From assembly GCA_934045075.1 (NCBI GenBank), contig OW203736.1, positions 3,578,591-3,642,590 of the forward strand: a stretch of DNA of 64,000 bases. Reading direction: 5' to 3'. The notes beneath the pieces are model-generated. The model was given only the letters and a program-made list of their open reading frames with translations, was not told where the DNA came from and did no database searches. The DNA is from Yponomeuta sedellus. Its lineage: Eukaryota > Arthropoda > Insecta > Lepidoptera > Yponomeutidae. The translations under genes and the position numbers were made by a program. Of the stretch, positions 9,046 through 22,348 are shown one piece after another; positions within the stretch are counted from its first letter, which is position 1; each line of letters opens with the position of its first letter.

Positions 9046-10437
9046 AGTATATTATAGTTATGCTTAAAAATGGGCTGGGTAGAATTTTCTCGATTGTTTT
9101 TTCAATTTCATTCTCGTCATGTGTGAATTATCTTTTTTGAATGATTTACGGTAAACTCAGTATATTTGTGGATTACAGTGATTTGCTAGTTGAGTTACTC
9201 GTAATTGAACCCAGACATATTTTTTTCAATTTATAAGGTCTGCTGGATGTAGGCTTCCTATACATACATTTCGGTCTCTCGGCGTTCGTCTGAGTCAAAT
9301 ATGTCACCCGACCATCGGGTGTCACAGCTCTGATAATGATGTTGAGGTCTCACGAATATTGTCCACGTCTATTTGTGCCGAAAATTGAGATTGGCGATTG
9401 AAAAATCGCTCCTTAGTCGACAAGATGGTGACCACGTTAAACTCTTCGCTTCACGAGATGGTTAGAGCGGCACGATGAGCCGTAATTAGTAGGATCGTAT
9501 TCTGATTCAGCTGGACATATTTCTTTCTGTGTTAAATTTATTTGTAATTCGGTAAAACGAAGATTACCAACGAGCATTGTATTTGTCGATTTTATGCTCG
9601 GTTCTACGCTAACAAGCAAAATTCGACGACTTCGTAGTTCGATTACAACAGGGCGCTTTCCTGACTCGCGGCGCGTCACGCAATTCGTTGTAGTCTGAAC
9701 ACAACCAACTATAAAAAAAAACTACATCCATATAAATTTTACTTAGCCTTTACCAGTAAAGTATCAAAATTTAAAGAATCCTATATCTTGGCTCGCTTGC
9801 ATTGTCATCAGTGAGGAGATTTTTGATTCGTATAGCATATCTTACCAGCTGTTCCCGCAAATATTGTTTTGCCATATATTATTTTAGCCTATGTGCTATT
9901 TTCAGAACTACCTAAAATATACAAAAAAAATCATAACAATTGGTGAAGCCATTGCGGAGCAGCTCGATAACTTACACCATGTCACGAGATTTAAATATAT
10001 TAGATTACAAGATCACCAAGTAAAATTAAAAGCACGTAGTTCATTTCTTTTGTAAATATCTGGCTAGAGGGAGTTAAGACTTCAGTAGCAAAGTTTATAG
10101 GTCCAACAAGTGTTGCCATCATTTTCAAAGCGCATTTCGAACCATGTTCCAAACATAATGGTTTTTGTAAGTATGTATTTAGTTTTTAAACAATATTTAT
10201 CTTTAAGGTTCTCTAGCGGCACCGATGAAAAAGAAAACATATCTTTTACAGATCACTTTTACAAAAAGTGTCAGATGGATCTCTCAAACATTTGATTTGA
10301 AGTGAAGTGAACATGATCAAACATGTGATAAGCACCCGCAACCGAGAACCTAGATCATGGACTGAATTTATGCCAAAACAGAAAACAGCCGTTTTTGGAG
10401 TTAATTTCTTTTTAATTTATTATTAAACTCTCTAAGG
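9046..10437. other. Stretch without recognised gene
   Basis: This is intergenic sequence downstream of Tollip. It is AT-rich with short open frames that have no recognisable motif. I see no repeat shared with the rest of the window. Confidence 0.5.
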
Positions 10438-10439
10438 TT

Positions 10440-10508
10440 TACACTATTTTTATTTTTAATGCACTAACCCGTGCTAAGGAACAAATTTAAAAACCTATTT
10501 AGAGGCTA
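10440..10508 (-). mobile_element. SINE family A, 5'-truncated, antisense
   Basis: It is the reverse of the family A tail (ACTATTTTTATTTTTAATGC, then CTAACCCGTGCTAAGG) followed by AACCTATTTAGAGGCTAA. Confidence 0.75.
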
Positions 10509-11365
10509 AGGTTTGCTAAAAAAAAACTTTCAAAGATAAACTCTCCTTCGATTTAATGTCCTGTTAAATGTTTCGTGTGCAATAAAGTAAAAAAAATAAT
10601 TAATTAAACAGTAGCACAATGTCAGTTTAATATGATCACTGAATTATTGAAAGTATTATGTACGAGTAATTGAACCACCGGCATCATTAACCACAGATTA
10701 AGAGATTTGGAAAATTAAAACAGTGCACTTAATATTATATGCTTGTGCCTTTTGGACATTTTGGGCTTAGCACACATGGCAATTTTTCCCGCAAAAATCA
10801 GTCAAATGTGCGAAATGTATGAATGTTAGTTTCTTGTTACACACACCTACTTTAAGTCATTCATTACATACTTGTAATTATGATGAACATTACATTTGTA
10901 CACCTATTGTATTGTAACTTCATAGTATTGAATGAGTACCTATGGTCGATATCATCAACATCTATCTCGCTCACTCCTAAAGCATTAGGCGAGCATATGA
11001 CTGTTACTGTTTTTATGTTGGCGACGTTTTTTTCCTTTACGAGATGCATTCGGGCTTGCAGCCCTCATACTGTTTTGGCTCGCGTCTACAACCACACGCC
11101 CACATATAATAATTGTACTTGTGAGAACATCTAAGTAAAACCCTTCGTTAAAGATACCTACATCGTTTTATTGACCACCCGTTTCATCAAGGTGATGGAA
11201 AAAAAAAAACGCGCGAAAATAGTTCCCAGTGTGGGGTATGGGATTTAAAATACGTCAGAAATTCTTTTTTTATTCTTTTTATTCGCAATGCTTGCTAAAC
11301 CTTAATTGCGTTAACCATAGTTTTTACCTTAAATTCACTGCCCTTGCCTCCTAAACCTCACTATT
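10509..11365. other. Stretch without recognised gene
   Basis: AT-rich intergenic sequence. The open frame at 10880-11134 shows no domain signature. The duplicated unit begins just after. Confidence 0.45.
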
Positions 11366-11698
11366 TGACATCATTGAGAGATTCATCTAACACTTTTTCA
11401 TACAGATCTGTAAAATATGATTGCAGTCGTTGCAACATTATTGAAGGGCTAAATTGAGGAACCCTTATTATAATTATTATTCAGTTTACATCCATTTTAA
11501 AATGGATACGCCTATTATTCTACTTATTACTGGTCATAGATACACTGTAAAAATATGTTTATTAAGTAGTTCTAATGAAATACTGATATAATTATTTTCA
11601 TTCCATAAATTTATTATTAAATATATTTTTGTGCTATATGAATTATTTTGCTCAAAACGTGCTTTACAAATTTACTTGTCACTTTCTTGGCTGTCTTA

Positions 11699-11757
11699 AT
11701 TTAATTCTAAAGTCGATCGTTCACTTCATGAAGTGAACGACCAACTTTAGAATTAAA
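11699..11757. repeat. Hairpin in duplicated unit 1
   Basis: The arms are TTAATTCTAAAGT, then GTTCACTTCA facing TGAAGTGAAC, then ACTTTAGAATTAA. Unit 2 (18556-18647) has about 30 bp inserted, which repeats part of one arm. Confidence 0.7.
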
Positions 11758-12345
11758 AAGTCATGAAAAACTGTAAAACACATCTTAGAATTTTTTGTGT
11801 CAAATTTAATTTTAATATCCAAAGTAAAGCAAAATATTATAATTCTACTTTAAAAAAATCATGCGACTAGCTAGAATATTGATAGCGGCAGTACACACTG
11901 GCCCTAGAGCCGAGACTTTATCTTTCGTTGCGGGTTTTACACAATCGGCACTATGGAATCGTACCGAGGAACTCGCAATGTAAGATAAATTCGCAGGCTC
12001 CGAGCGAGTGTGTATAGCCGCCATAAGCGCTTTTTGCGCCGCAGCACTGACATAGACGTCACTTTATACTTTAAATTAGATCACTTCATTCTATAATCAC
12101 CTTTAAGAGCATTGTTGTAAGAGCAGTAATTGCTTACAGGAAGCTAGCTAAATGTCGTGCCAAATTATGGATTATTTTGCATATCGGTGCAACGGTTTAT
12201 TATTGCTTATGTTACATTTTTAATTAAATGAAACTTACTATTGTTGTATTTATTTTGTAAATGTAATAAAATGTTTAATAAATTATTAATTACATGAATT
12301 GTTGTTTAATTCGTTCAGTTTTATCAATGAGGCACCTCCAAAAAT

Positions 12346-13304
12346 GTGTATATATGTCACCGGAAAATAACAAGATCCGCCAGTTTATAAATTTCCTAGG
12401 TAAATTATAAACTTTCGTAGGATTGTGAACGAGAGATATATTGTATTATTTTACGCCCACATTTTCGCAAATTGATAAACTTACCAAATTCAAGCGTAAA
12501 ATAATAAGTAAGCCTTAACGAAACGCTACCTGCGCTCTGATTGGTTCAATAAGTCACGTGTTCCTGCTCCATCTAGAAATATCGTTGATGAAGTGAAATT
12601 TACCACAGAGCTTTGGTCATGACCACTATAAAACAAAAGTTTTATAGTGGTCATGACCAAAATAGTTAAAAGTCGTTAAAATGATGTAAGACTATAATAA
12701 AGCCAAAGCTTTGAGACGTCGCAATGTTGCAAACCGAAATTAGGTTCGAAGTTTCAGGATGGAGCGATCGGAGCGAAGCTCCATCCTAGAACTTCGGGTG
12801 TTAGGTTTTTTTTTATATAAGAGGAAAAAAAATGGGTCCAGAAGAAAAAATCATTCATACAGCAAGATTTTGAGGTTAGGTTTACAGAAAATTCAACGAT
12901 AATTTTCTCGAAAACTACGCATCTCTGGCAAGAATGGATTGGAGGTAAGTAATCGAAACTGATCAGTTTATACTAGTTTGGCAAGTTTGATCGTACCTAA
13001 GTGGACACAAGCGTTGCCACTGCCGACATCAACCAATCAGAGAGCAGTGTGTTATTTGCCGTATTTTATAAAAGCGTAAAATAAAGAGCTCTTCTGTGAT
13101 TGGTCGAACTGTTTAGAATCTTATGAATGGATATCCGTTAGTTTATAAATTAACCACGAGACTTCGCAAATTAATAAATTTGCGAAAATGTGGGGGTAAA
13201 ATAATACAATTTATCTCTCGTTTATAATCCTACAAAAGTTTATAAATTTCCTAGGTAATTTATAAACTTGCGGATATTGTTATCTTCCGGTGACATATAC
13301 AAGA
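12346..13304. mobile_element. DNA element with TIRs of about 125 bp, unit 1
   Basis: The left arm starts GTATATATGTCACCGGAAAA and contains AGTTTATAAATTTCCTAGG. The right arm ends as its complement (CTTCCGGTGACATATAC). The arms agree at roughly nine of ten positions over about 125 bp. An inner perfect hairpin (GTTTTATAGTGGTCATGACC and its complement) lies at about 12612-12661. There is no transposase frame, so it is non-autonomous. Confidence 0.75.
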
Positions 13305-13764
13305 ATCAGTAGCGTAATACGGCCCGTGGCAAATTCATGGGATGTGGGGCCCTCTGTGGGCCCTGCTGTGGGATGAATAATATATTTGAATTTATGGTCT
13401 TTAGTTTAGCTCTTGCTAGGTACTTGTATATAAATAAAACATAAACAATTTTTACCATATTTCTTTCAGATGTTAGGTTAGGTTTTCATGGACTGGGGGC
13501 TCCCAACGGGTCGAGGGTCTGTTAAGCCAGGTCTACCACTCTATAGTGACGCCACTGCCAAGAATGTTTGCTCAGACATTAATGTGTACCTACTGGCTAG
13601 CGTGTAGCGTTACAAACGATGAAACCTTGGTCGCCGTCACTAACGATTCTTTATACGCGTGATCCCCCTACGTGGAATGGGCCAGCCAGCCTGTGATACA
13701 TCTTGCTAGGAGTAATAACCTCGGCGGACTTTCAGACTGATTGACTATCATAAGATTGAATTCG

Positions 13765-13905
13765 ACGGCCTCTGTCGTGCAAGAGGTCCCGGGTTCGATC
13801 CCAGGCTGGGGACAAAAAAAAAACCCCACCCCTGTTTGTGATGTCGTTGTTTCTGGTTCCCACGACACAGGCTATCCTAGTGTGGGGCCAGAAGCTGGGT
13901 TGTTC
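13765..13905 (+). mobile_element. SINE family D, unit 1 (head deleted)
   Basis: It reads CTCTGTCGTGCAAGAGGTCC, GGGTTCGATCCC, TGTTTGTGATGTCGTTGTTT, CCCACGACACAGGCTATCCT. Compared with unit 2 it lacks about 26 bp of the tRNA-like head (box A side). Confidence 0.8.
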
Positions 13906-14571
13906 CACTAATTCCCATTGAATATCCCCATTGATGGGGATTTGTGAACTTTTTGAATCTTAGTATTGGCTATGGATGTAGGAGGTAGAAGGTGTGGAGC
14001 CTGTATGTAAATATTTAAAAAAAAGTTTACTTCGGGTTGCTGATTTCGTAGGGGCATATTTTATTCTATTTTCGTTGAAATGGCAACCAGAATATGACAC
14101 CAAATGCTCCCAGTCACGTCTTGACACGAAATGGGCAAAAAAATGAGAGCCCTTGTTTATTCATGTAAAAATGTTCATAATTCAGGCATTGTCTGTAATG
14201 CTTGGGACATGTTCAATGTCCCTAGCATTGCATGATCTCACTATGTAATTGAAACAAAATGATCACGGTATATGTAACTTTATTTTCTACCAAAAGCGCA
14301 GACAGTATGGTCATTAAATTTAAAGTAATTCAATGGTATGGTGTAAATAAAAATAATATCTTATTGCATAATAGTTAAACTGAGGCGACTTCCAAAGGGG
14401 ACGCGAATTTAATGATAGTTTTTGTTTTACTTTTCATTTTGCTTCGTTATAATTACGAGTATATGCATGTATTTCTCTAGGATTTCGTTCAATTCAAGTC
14501 TTGATTACGTAAGTTCCCTACGGAGTATAATAGTAGTGATTTACGTGCATTGTATGCAAAGAAAGAGCGGC

Positions 14572-14960
14572 GCGGCGGCAGCCCAGTGGATAGAACAATG
14601 GACTCGGAAGCGAGAGATTCGGTTTCGATTCCCAGTGCAGGCACGTAGCAATAACATAACATTTTACATACTGGCACATACATTGCTGCTGGCCCCACAC
14701 TAGGATACCCTGTGTCGTGGGACCAGAAACAACGACATCACAAACATGTAAACATCCAAGACCTGGACTTTTTTTTTCCAGCCGGAATTCGAACCCGGGA
14801 CCTCTTGCATGGTAGGCAGACGCGCTACCGCTACGCCACAGAGGTCGACGCAATGCAAGACTTTGTTTTCTAAGTTATGTACATTTGTGAAGCTATGGTA
14901 GAAGAAGCTGTTAAACTTGGTTGTAAATAAATTAGATTGATGATTGATTGTTCGATTGAC
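14572..14960 (+). mobile_element. SINE B head with later SINE D insertion (unit 1 only)
   Basis: The tRNA-like head CAGCCCAGTGGATAGAACAA, with TTCGATTCCCAGTGCAGG, is followed by an antisense family D copy (about 14647-14855). That copy is flanked by GCAAT on both sides. The original GACTTTGTTTTCTAAGTTAT body then resumes. Unit 2 (21805-21930) has no D insertion here. Confidence 0.75.
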
Positions 14961-14999
14961 CGTTCGATTGTTCGATTTATCGATTGATTGATGTTTGCT

Positions 15000-15283
15000 C
15001 AGTGGGTTGAACAATGGACGCATTTTCCAGTGTGGGCATGTACCAATGACTTCGTTTTCTAAGTTACGTACATTTGTGAAGTTTTAATAGCAATACCACT
15101 CGGTGAAGGAAAACACCGTGAGAGAGGCTGAGTATCTGAGGTGTTCTACAGCGCTTGGAATGGCCAATCCGGTGGGCACGCGTAGTAGCATTGAATTTGA
15201 ACTTCAAATTCAATGGTAGTAGTAAGCTTACACTCACTCTCTGAGAAAAGGCCTGTGCCCTGCAATGGAACGTTTACAGGCAA
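15000..15283 (+). mobile_element. SINE family B variant, unit 1
   Basis: It shows CAGTGGGTTGAACAATGGAC, GTGGGCATGTACCAATGACT, ACCGTGAGAGAGGCTGAGTA, CCAATCCGGTGGGCACGCGT and GCCCTGCAATGGAACGTTTA. Confidence 0.75.
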
Positions 15284-15338
15284 GTTTTTTTCCTTAAACT
15301 TTTAAGTTTTGCACCACACAATCATTGTCTTCATAGTT

Positions 15339-15634
15339 AGAATATTTTCGGGGCTTAATCGCGTAGTAATTTATTGCTATTTTACCTGGTCACGAGAAGA
15401 CTGATGGCTGGCACCCGTTCGCATCTTCGGCTGATGAGGTTTCAGACTACCCTCAATAAGCCATCACGAAGCACTATTAGGGTTGCGACACACTACACTG
15501 ACAATGTCGGACGATAAGCCATGCGACTTTTTTCCACTCGAGCACATCTTGATGACCGGATGACTGTAACGTCGTCGAAACGTCGAGGTAAAATAGCAAT
15601 AAATTACTACGCGATTAAGCCCCGAAAATATTCT
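15339..15634. mobile_element. Foldback MITE with perfect 49-bp arms
   Basis: The left arm AGAATATTTTCGGGGCTTAA continues to TGCTATTTTACCT. The right arm AGGTAAAATAGCAATAAATT continues to CCGAAAATATTCT. The core is about 200 bp and ends in GTCGAAACGTCG. The unit 2 copy (22349-22620) lost the outer half of the right arm. Confidence 0.85.
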
Positions 15635-15895
15635 ATGTGTACAAGTCGCGAAAATCATTGTCTTGGTTCCAAACTAGAAGAACAGACTAAAACGTGGCCG
15701 AAAGTCAACCGAGGACCAAAATATATTACCTACGGTCGCGTTGAGTTTGCTACTGAGCCGAGATTTAACGAAAACAAAAAAACTATCATCAAATGCGCCC
15801 CGTGATTTGAAATTTAACACAGTCGAAAGTGGGTACTTGAAATCTTAGGGCCATCGAAATTCACGCTCTTCTGGATTCTGAATATTCACAAAATT

Positions 15896-16062
15896 TTAAA
15901 AACCTATTTAGAGGCTAAAAATTCCACCCATGCCGGGAACCTGCGACCTCTGGCTATCCGTGCCAGCGCTCTTTCCAACTGAGCTAATGGGCGACTCACC
16001 GGCATCAGTGAAATTTCGAACCTCTTTACACTATTCTCTGTATTACGTACAAAATTCTGGTG
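15896..16062 (-). mobile_element. SINE family A (subtype A2), antisense, unit 1
   Basis: It begins at TTTAAAAACCTATTTAGAGG and includes the reversed tRNA-like head with GCGCTCTTTCCAACTGAGCT. It ends near CTGTATTACGTAC. No sense tail follows. Confidence 0.75.
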
Positions 16063-16063
16063 A

Positions 16064-16323
16064 AAATTTGTTGTGTGGTGTCGGCCTAGAGAATAGCACC
16101 AACCCAAATTCTTCCCGCGGGTGACGTAAAAGGCGACTAAGGGGAACAAACCAGGGGGTGGGCAGCAGCGCCCCCTGCATTACAATTCCACTAAACTGCG
16201 ATCCCCAATTTATATTCCCGGGTTATGGGTATTACCCCCCAATGATAGCACAACGTGGCACTATGGCGCTCATTAGGGGAGGGCTATGTCCAGCAGTGGA
16301 CTATTATAGCCTGAAGAAGAAGA
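16064..16323 (+). mobile_element. SINE family C, unit 1
   Basis: TTGTGTGGTGTCGGCCTAGA through TCCAGCAGTGGACTATTATA, with a GAAGAAGA tail. Confidence 0.75.
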
Positions 16324-16640
16324 CAAAATTCTTGTGAACTGACAATATAACGATACAGTTTTACAAAGACGTTACAAATATAATAAACATTTATTTAGCT
16401 CTATTTTAAAGTATTTATTCAAACATTGTTTCAATTCGCTAACAGACAACATAATTCGTTTTCGAAGGTACTACAATTTCAGTGTATTATAAATATAAAC
16501 AGTATAGAACGTTTAGAACTTACCGACTAATAATTAATAAACTAAAACAAAATAGGAAAATACGTTTTAAAGTGGTGTACCTACCCTTTAACAAAATCCC
16601 TTAACTTTGTTTGTGACTTACGCCCAGTTCCTCGTTCACT

Positions 16641-16834
16641 AACAGTCTGTTGGCTTTTAGAATATACCTCGGGCTCTAGAGTAGGCTTCGGTTTACGCCG
16701 ACAGCACACGAGTCTAATAATACTTCTTGCTCTGTATAAAACTTTTCTTATTATGTTTATTTAATTGAGTGTCATATTAGTACAGATATTTCTATTACAA
16801 GAATATATCCGATAGTAGCCCAGGTATATTCTAT
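16641..16834. mobile_element. MITE, TTAGAATATACCTCGG family, unit 1
   Basis: It starts CTGTTGGCTTTTAGAATATA. The partly degraded opposite end is CAGGTATATTC. A better-preserved copy with both arms lies at 34164-34350. Confidence 0.65.
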
Positions 16835-19238
16835 TATTATTATTATTATTTCTTATTGATATGGCAACCAGCCGATGTCGACAAATTCTGGCAAAGTCAA
16901 GTCTTGACACGAAATGAGCATTTTTTTATGTTTACTAATTTTGATTTCTTTGTGAAGACTTTGAACTAAGTGTGAACTAAATGAATGTTCTATCTACAGC
17001 AACTCTGAAACTATATAAAATTAACAATGAGTAGGTACATTAAACTGAACACATATATTTTTTTAAAGCTAAGAGACTATAACAGCTGTCAAGTGTTTAT
17101 ATTTCTATGCACTTTGGCCAACTGACGGCTTGTTAGTGTACCAGACACCGGGTGTAAGTTTCTTATAAGTATCACATTCGTGCAAAAAATCAGGTAGTTG
17201 CTTTAAAACGAAAAAAATCACGGCCAATTCATCAAATATTGAGCACAAAATTGACGTCTTAAACTAAGTGCCAGGAGATTCCCCGATTGCTTGAAGTTTA
17301 CATTGCAAAATGTAAATAATTTACGACGAAATTAATTTCTGAATTTAGAAATGGTTGTGTAATTCCCATTCATTTATTAGTATGTACTGACGTGACGTTT
17401 TGTATTTTGGACACGGACACTGAAGGGTTCCCGAGTACAAATGGTATACACAATAATGTATAAACACAATAAATAGATGTATAAAACATGACGATAATGG
17501 CCAGAAATTCCATGAGTAATGAATTGAGAATATTCCCAGCGACACATCAGTACTCAGCAAAAAGTCAACCCCTACTTGATTTCTCTTGACTTACATACAT
17601 CGTATTCAGACTGTCAATTCACTTGCTGTCGGGAAAATTCATCCGCTACAGAGGATGAATAAGGCACAATTGCACATTTTATAAAATCTAGTTGCACAGA
17701 ATTGCATTGGTACCTTCACAAGTAGACTAAAAACTAAACTAAAGTTAATTTCATTCCGCTTTTCAGTGCCCTAATTATGAGCACCGAATCTTAAGCGATT
17801 CCAATCGTCCGTTAAATTCCATAATAATTTAATTTAAAGACAGTGTGACCATTGGAATCGTTTAGAATTTGGTACGCACAGTGGCAGCTCGGCATAGAGT
17901 ACGCAAAATAGTACACCCACGCAGATAAAGCGCATAGCCCTGTTTTACCTGCGGTACAGTAACAACCGAATTCCATCGTTCGTAGTTATAGTGTTCATAC
18001 GGCGGCATACCGCATTTTACACTATCTGAATTCAACTCAGTGTCGATAGGATAACGATAATGACAGTGTAAGATTGGTCTGCCTGTCGGCTGAACACAAC
18101 AAAATAGTCGAGACAATTTCTTCGCATAACATTAAATAATAACATGGGGTCCCCCGTCTTGCAACAAAAAGGAGACTAATGTTGACGTGAGAGTGTAAAA
18201 AATGTAAACATGATTTTCTTCATCATCATCCTGACATCATTGAGAGATTGATCTAACACTTTTTCATACAGATCTGTAAAATATGATTGCCGTCGTTGCA
18301 ACATTATTGAAGGGCTAAATTGAGGAACCCTTATTATAATTATTATTCAGTTTACATCCATTTCAAAATGGATACGCCTATTATTCTACTTATTACTGGT
18401 CATAGATACACTGTAAAAATATGTTTATTAGTTCTAATGAAATACTGATATAATTATTTTCATTCCATAAATTTATTATTAAATATTTTTGTGCTATATG
18501 AATTATTTTGCTCAAAACGTGCTTTACAAATTTACTTGTCATTTTCTTGGCTGTCTTAATTTAATTCTAAAGTCGATCGTTCACTTCACAGAGCATATAA
18601 ATCATGGTCGTTCACTTCATGAAGTGAACGACCAACTTTAGAATTAAAAAGTCATGAAAAACTGTAAAACACATCTTAGATTTTTTTTTGTGTCAAATTT
18701 AATTTTAATATCCGAAGTAAAGCAAAATATTATAATTGTACTTTAAAAAAATCATGCGACTAGCTAGAATATTGATTGCGGCAGTACACACTGGCCCTAG
18801 AGCCGAGACTTTATCTTTCGTTGCGGGTTTTACACAATCGGCACTATGGAATCGTACCGAGGAACTCGCAATGTAAGATAAATTCGCAGGCTCCGAGCGA
18901 GTGTGTATAGCCGCCATAAGCGCTTTTTGCGCCGCAGCACTGACATAGACGTCACATTATACTTTAAATTAGATCACTTCATTCTATAATCACCTTTAAG
19001 AGCATTGTTGTAGAGCAGTAATTGCTTACAGGAAGCTAGCTAAATGTCGTGCCAAATTATGGATTATTTTGCATATCGGTGCAACGGTTTATTATTGCTT
19101 ATGTTACATTTTTAATTAAATGAAACTTACTATTGTTGTATTTATTTTGTAAATGTAATAAAATGTTTAATAAATTATTAATTACATGAATTGTTGTTTA
19201 ATTCGTTCAGTTTTATCAATGAGGCACCTCCAAAAATG

Positions 19239-20171
19239 TGTATATATGTCACCGGAAAATAACAAGATCCGCCAGTTTATAAATTTCCTAGGTAAATTAT
19301 AAACTTTCGTAGGGTTGTGAACGAGCGATATATTGTATTATCTTACGCCCACATTTTCGCAAATTGATAAACTTTCCAAATTCAAGCGTAAAATAATAAG
19401 TAAGCCTTAACGAAACGCCACCTGCGCTCTAATTGGTTCAATAAGTCACGTGTTCCTGCTCCATCTAGAAATATCGTTGATGAAGTGAAATTTACCACAG
19501 AGCTACAAAAGTTTTATAGTGGTCATGACCAAAATAGTAAAAAGTCGATTAAAAAAGTCGTTAAAATGATGTAAGACTATAATAAAGCTAAAGCTTTGAG
19601 ACGTCGCAATGTTGCAAACCGAAATTAGGTTCGAAGTTTCAGGATGGAGCGATCGGAGCGAAGCTCCATCCTAGAACTTCGGGTGTTACGTTTTTTTTTA
19701 TATAAGAGGAAAAAAAATGGGTCCAGAAGTACAAAATCATTCATACAGCAAGGTTTTGAGGTTAGGTTTACAGAAAATTCAACGATAATTTTCTCGAAAA
19801 CTACGCATCTCAGGCAAGAATGGATTGGGTAAGCAATCGAAACTGATCAATTTATACTAGTTTGGCAAGTTTAATCGTACCTAAGTCTATGGACACAAGC
19901 ATTGCCACTGTCGACATCAACCAATCAGAGAGCAGTGTGTTATTTGCCGTATTTTATAAAAGCGTAAAATAAAAAGCTCTTCTGTGATTGGTCGAACTGT
20001 TTAGAATCTTACGAATGGATATCCGTTCCGTTAGTTTATAAATTAACCACGAGACTTCGCGGGGGTAAAATAATACAATTTATCTCTCGTTTATAATCCT
20101 ACGAAAGTTTATAAATTTCCTAGGTAATTTATAAACTTGCGGATCTTGTTATCTTCCGGTGACATATACAA
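19239..20171. mobile_element. DNA element with long TIRs, unit 2
   Basis: Second copy of the element at 12346-13304. Its right arm lost the segment around TTGCGAAAATG, so the inverted match is shorter. Confidence 0.7.
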
Positions 20172-20675
20172 GAATCAGCAGCGTAATACGGCCCGTGGCA
20201 AATTCATGGGACGTGGGGCCCTCTGTGGGCCCTGCTGTGGGATGAATAATATATTTGAATTTATGGTCTTTAGTTTAGCTCTTGCTAGGTACTTGTATAA
20301 ATAAAACATACACAATTTTTACCCGACTGCAGCGAAGCCAGAAAGGAGGGTAATTACCATATTTCTTTCAGATGTTAGGTTATATCGGAGCTCGGGGTTT
20401 CATGAACTGGGGGCTCCCAACGGGTCGAGGGCCTGTTAAGCCAGGTCTGCCACTCTATAGTGACGCCACTGCCAAGAATGTTTGCTTAGACATTAATGTG
20501 TACTGGCTAGCGTGTAGCGTTACAAACGATGAAACCTTGGTCGCCGTCACTAACGATTCTTTATACGCGTGATCCCCCTACGTGGAATGGGCCAGCCAGC
20601 CTGAGATACATCTTGCTAGGAGTAATAACCCCGGCGGACTTTCAGACAGATTGATTATCATAAGATTGAATTCGA

Positions 20676-20835
20676 CGGCCTCTGTGGCGCAGCGGTATCG
20701 CCTCTGCCTACCATGCAAGAGGTCCCGGGTTCGATCCCAGGACCTCACCTCCAAAAAAAACCCCACCCCTGTTTGTGATGTCGTTGTTTCTGGTTCCCAC
20801 GACACAGGGTATCCTAGTGTGGGGCCAGAAGCTGG
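20676..20835 (+). mobile_element. SINE family D with intact tRNA-like head, unit 2
   Basis: The head GCCTCTGTGGCGCAGCGGTA, CTGCCTACCATGCAAGAGG and GGTTCGATCCCAGG has good box A and box B. The body TGTTTGTGATGTCGTTGTTT follows after an A-rich gap. Confidence 0.8.
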
Positions 20836-21496
20836 GTTGTTCCACTAATTCCCATTGAAAATCCCCATTGATGGGGATTTGTGAACTTTTTGATCACAAA
20901 TTCCCATTGGCGAATCTTAGTATTGGCAATGGATGTAGGACGTAGAAGGTGTGGAGCCTGTATGTAAATATTTAAAAAAAAGTTTACTTCGGGTTGCTGA
21001 TTTCGTAGGGGCATATTTTATTCTATTTTTGTTGAAATGGCAACCAGCCGATGACACCAACCAAATGCTCCCAGTCACGTCTTGACACGAAATGGGCAAA
21101 AAAATGAGAGCCCTTGTTTATTCATGTAAAAATGTTCATAATTTAGGCATTGTCTGTAATGCTTGGGACATGGTCAATGTCCCTAGCATTGCATGATCTC
21201 ACTATGTAATTGAAACAAAATGATCACGGTATATGTAACTTTATTTTCTACCAAAAGTGCAGACAAAATGGTCATTGAATTTAAAGTAATTCAATGGTAT
21301 TGTGTAAATAAAAAAAAATATCTTATTGCATAATAGTTAAACTGAGGCGACTTCCAAAGGGGACGCGAATTTAATGATAGTTTTTGTTTTACTTTTCATT
21401 TTGCTTCGTTATAATTACGAGTATATGCATGTATTTCTCTAGGATTTCGTTCAATTCAAGTCTTGATTACGTAAGTTCCCTACGGAGTATAATAGT

Positions 21497-21771
21497 GGAA
21501 CGTTTTATAACTTTTATAATTAATAAATAAACTCTGGAACGACTTCAGGTGTGGTTTTATTTGCAGATTTAGTATAATATTTTAATAAAACAGAAAAAAC
21601 CTGGATAAAAACGGATAAGCAGGTAGAAGTCAGATCTGGTCAAAGCGTAAAGTAGTAGTGGTGAAAAATGAGGGAAAGCGAAGAATGTGTGACGTACATA
21701 ATTTGAATATTTGAAAATGATAGATGGAAAAAGAAATAAAAATGGTGTGGAGAGGTTTGCACCGTTACAAT
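21497..21771 (+). mobile_element. Insertion of about 275 bp, unit 2 only
   Basis: The interval TGGAACGTTTTATAACTTTT to GGTTTGCACCGTTAC interrupts a sequence that is continuous in unit 1. AATAG is present on both sides. The same sequence in reverse orientation interrupts the exon copy at 33531-33896. The family is unknown. Confidence 0.7.
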
Positions 21772-22009
21772 AGTAGTGATTTACGTGCATTGTATGCAAA
21801 GAGCGGCGCGGCGGCAGCCCAGTGGGTAGAACAATGGACTCGGAAGCGAGAGATTCGGTTTCGATTTCCAGTGCAGGCACGTAGCAATGACTTTGTTTTC
21901 TGAGTTATGTACATTTGTGAAGCTATGGTAGACGAAGAAGCTGTTACACTTGGTTGTAAATAAATTAGATTGATGATTGATTGTTCGATTTATCGATTGA
22001 TTGATGTTT

Positions 22010-22293
22010 GCTCAGTGGGTTGAACAATGGACGCATTTTCCAGTGTGGGCATGTACCAATGTCTTCGTTTTCTAAGTTACGTACATTTGTGAAGTTTAAA
22101 TAGCAATACCACTCGGTGAAGGAAAACACCGTGAGAGAGGCTGAGTATCTGAGGTGTTCTACAGCGCTTGGAATGGCCAATCCGGTGGGCACGCGTAGTA
22201 GCATTGAATTTGAACTTCAAATTCAATGGTAGTAGTAAGCTTACACTCACTCTCTGAGAAAAGGCCTGTGCCCTGCAATGGAACGTTTACAGG
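22010..22293 (+). mobile_element. SINE family B variant, unit 2
   Basis: Near-identical to 15000-15283. Confidence 0.75.
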
Positions 22294-22348
22294 CAAGTTT
22301 TTTTCCTTAAACTTTTACGTTTTGCACCACATTGTCTTCATAGTTAGA

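Larger units (their letters stand above)
11366..18220 (+). repeat. Tandem duplication, unit 1 (about 6.86 kb)
   Basis: The unit begins TGACATCATTGAGAGATT and ends AACATGATTTTCTT. It is repeated head to tail at 18232-25206 with scattered substitutions and small indels. It contains, in order, a hairpin (11699-11757), a long-TIR element, SINE D, SINE B, a 49-bp-arm foldback, SINE A, SINE C and a MITE. I find no gene in it. The open frame on - at 17862-18116 is frameshifted in unit 2. Confidence 0.9.

Noticed and set aside
17862..18116. Open frame on - strand, also at 24821-25102, as a conserved gene
   Set aside because: Similarity is explained by the recent duplication. A one-base indel near 17920/24909 changes the frame between copies, and no motif is recognisable.
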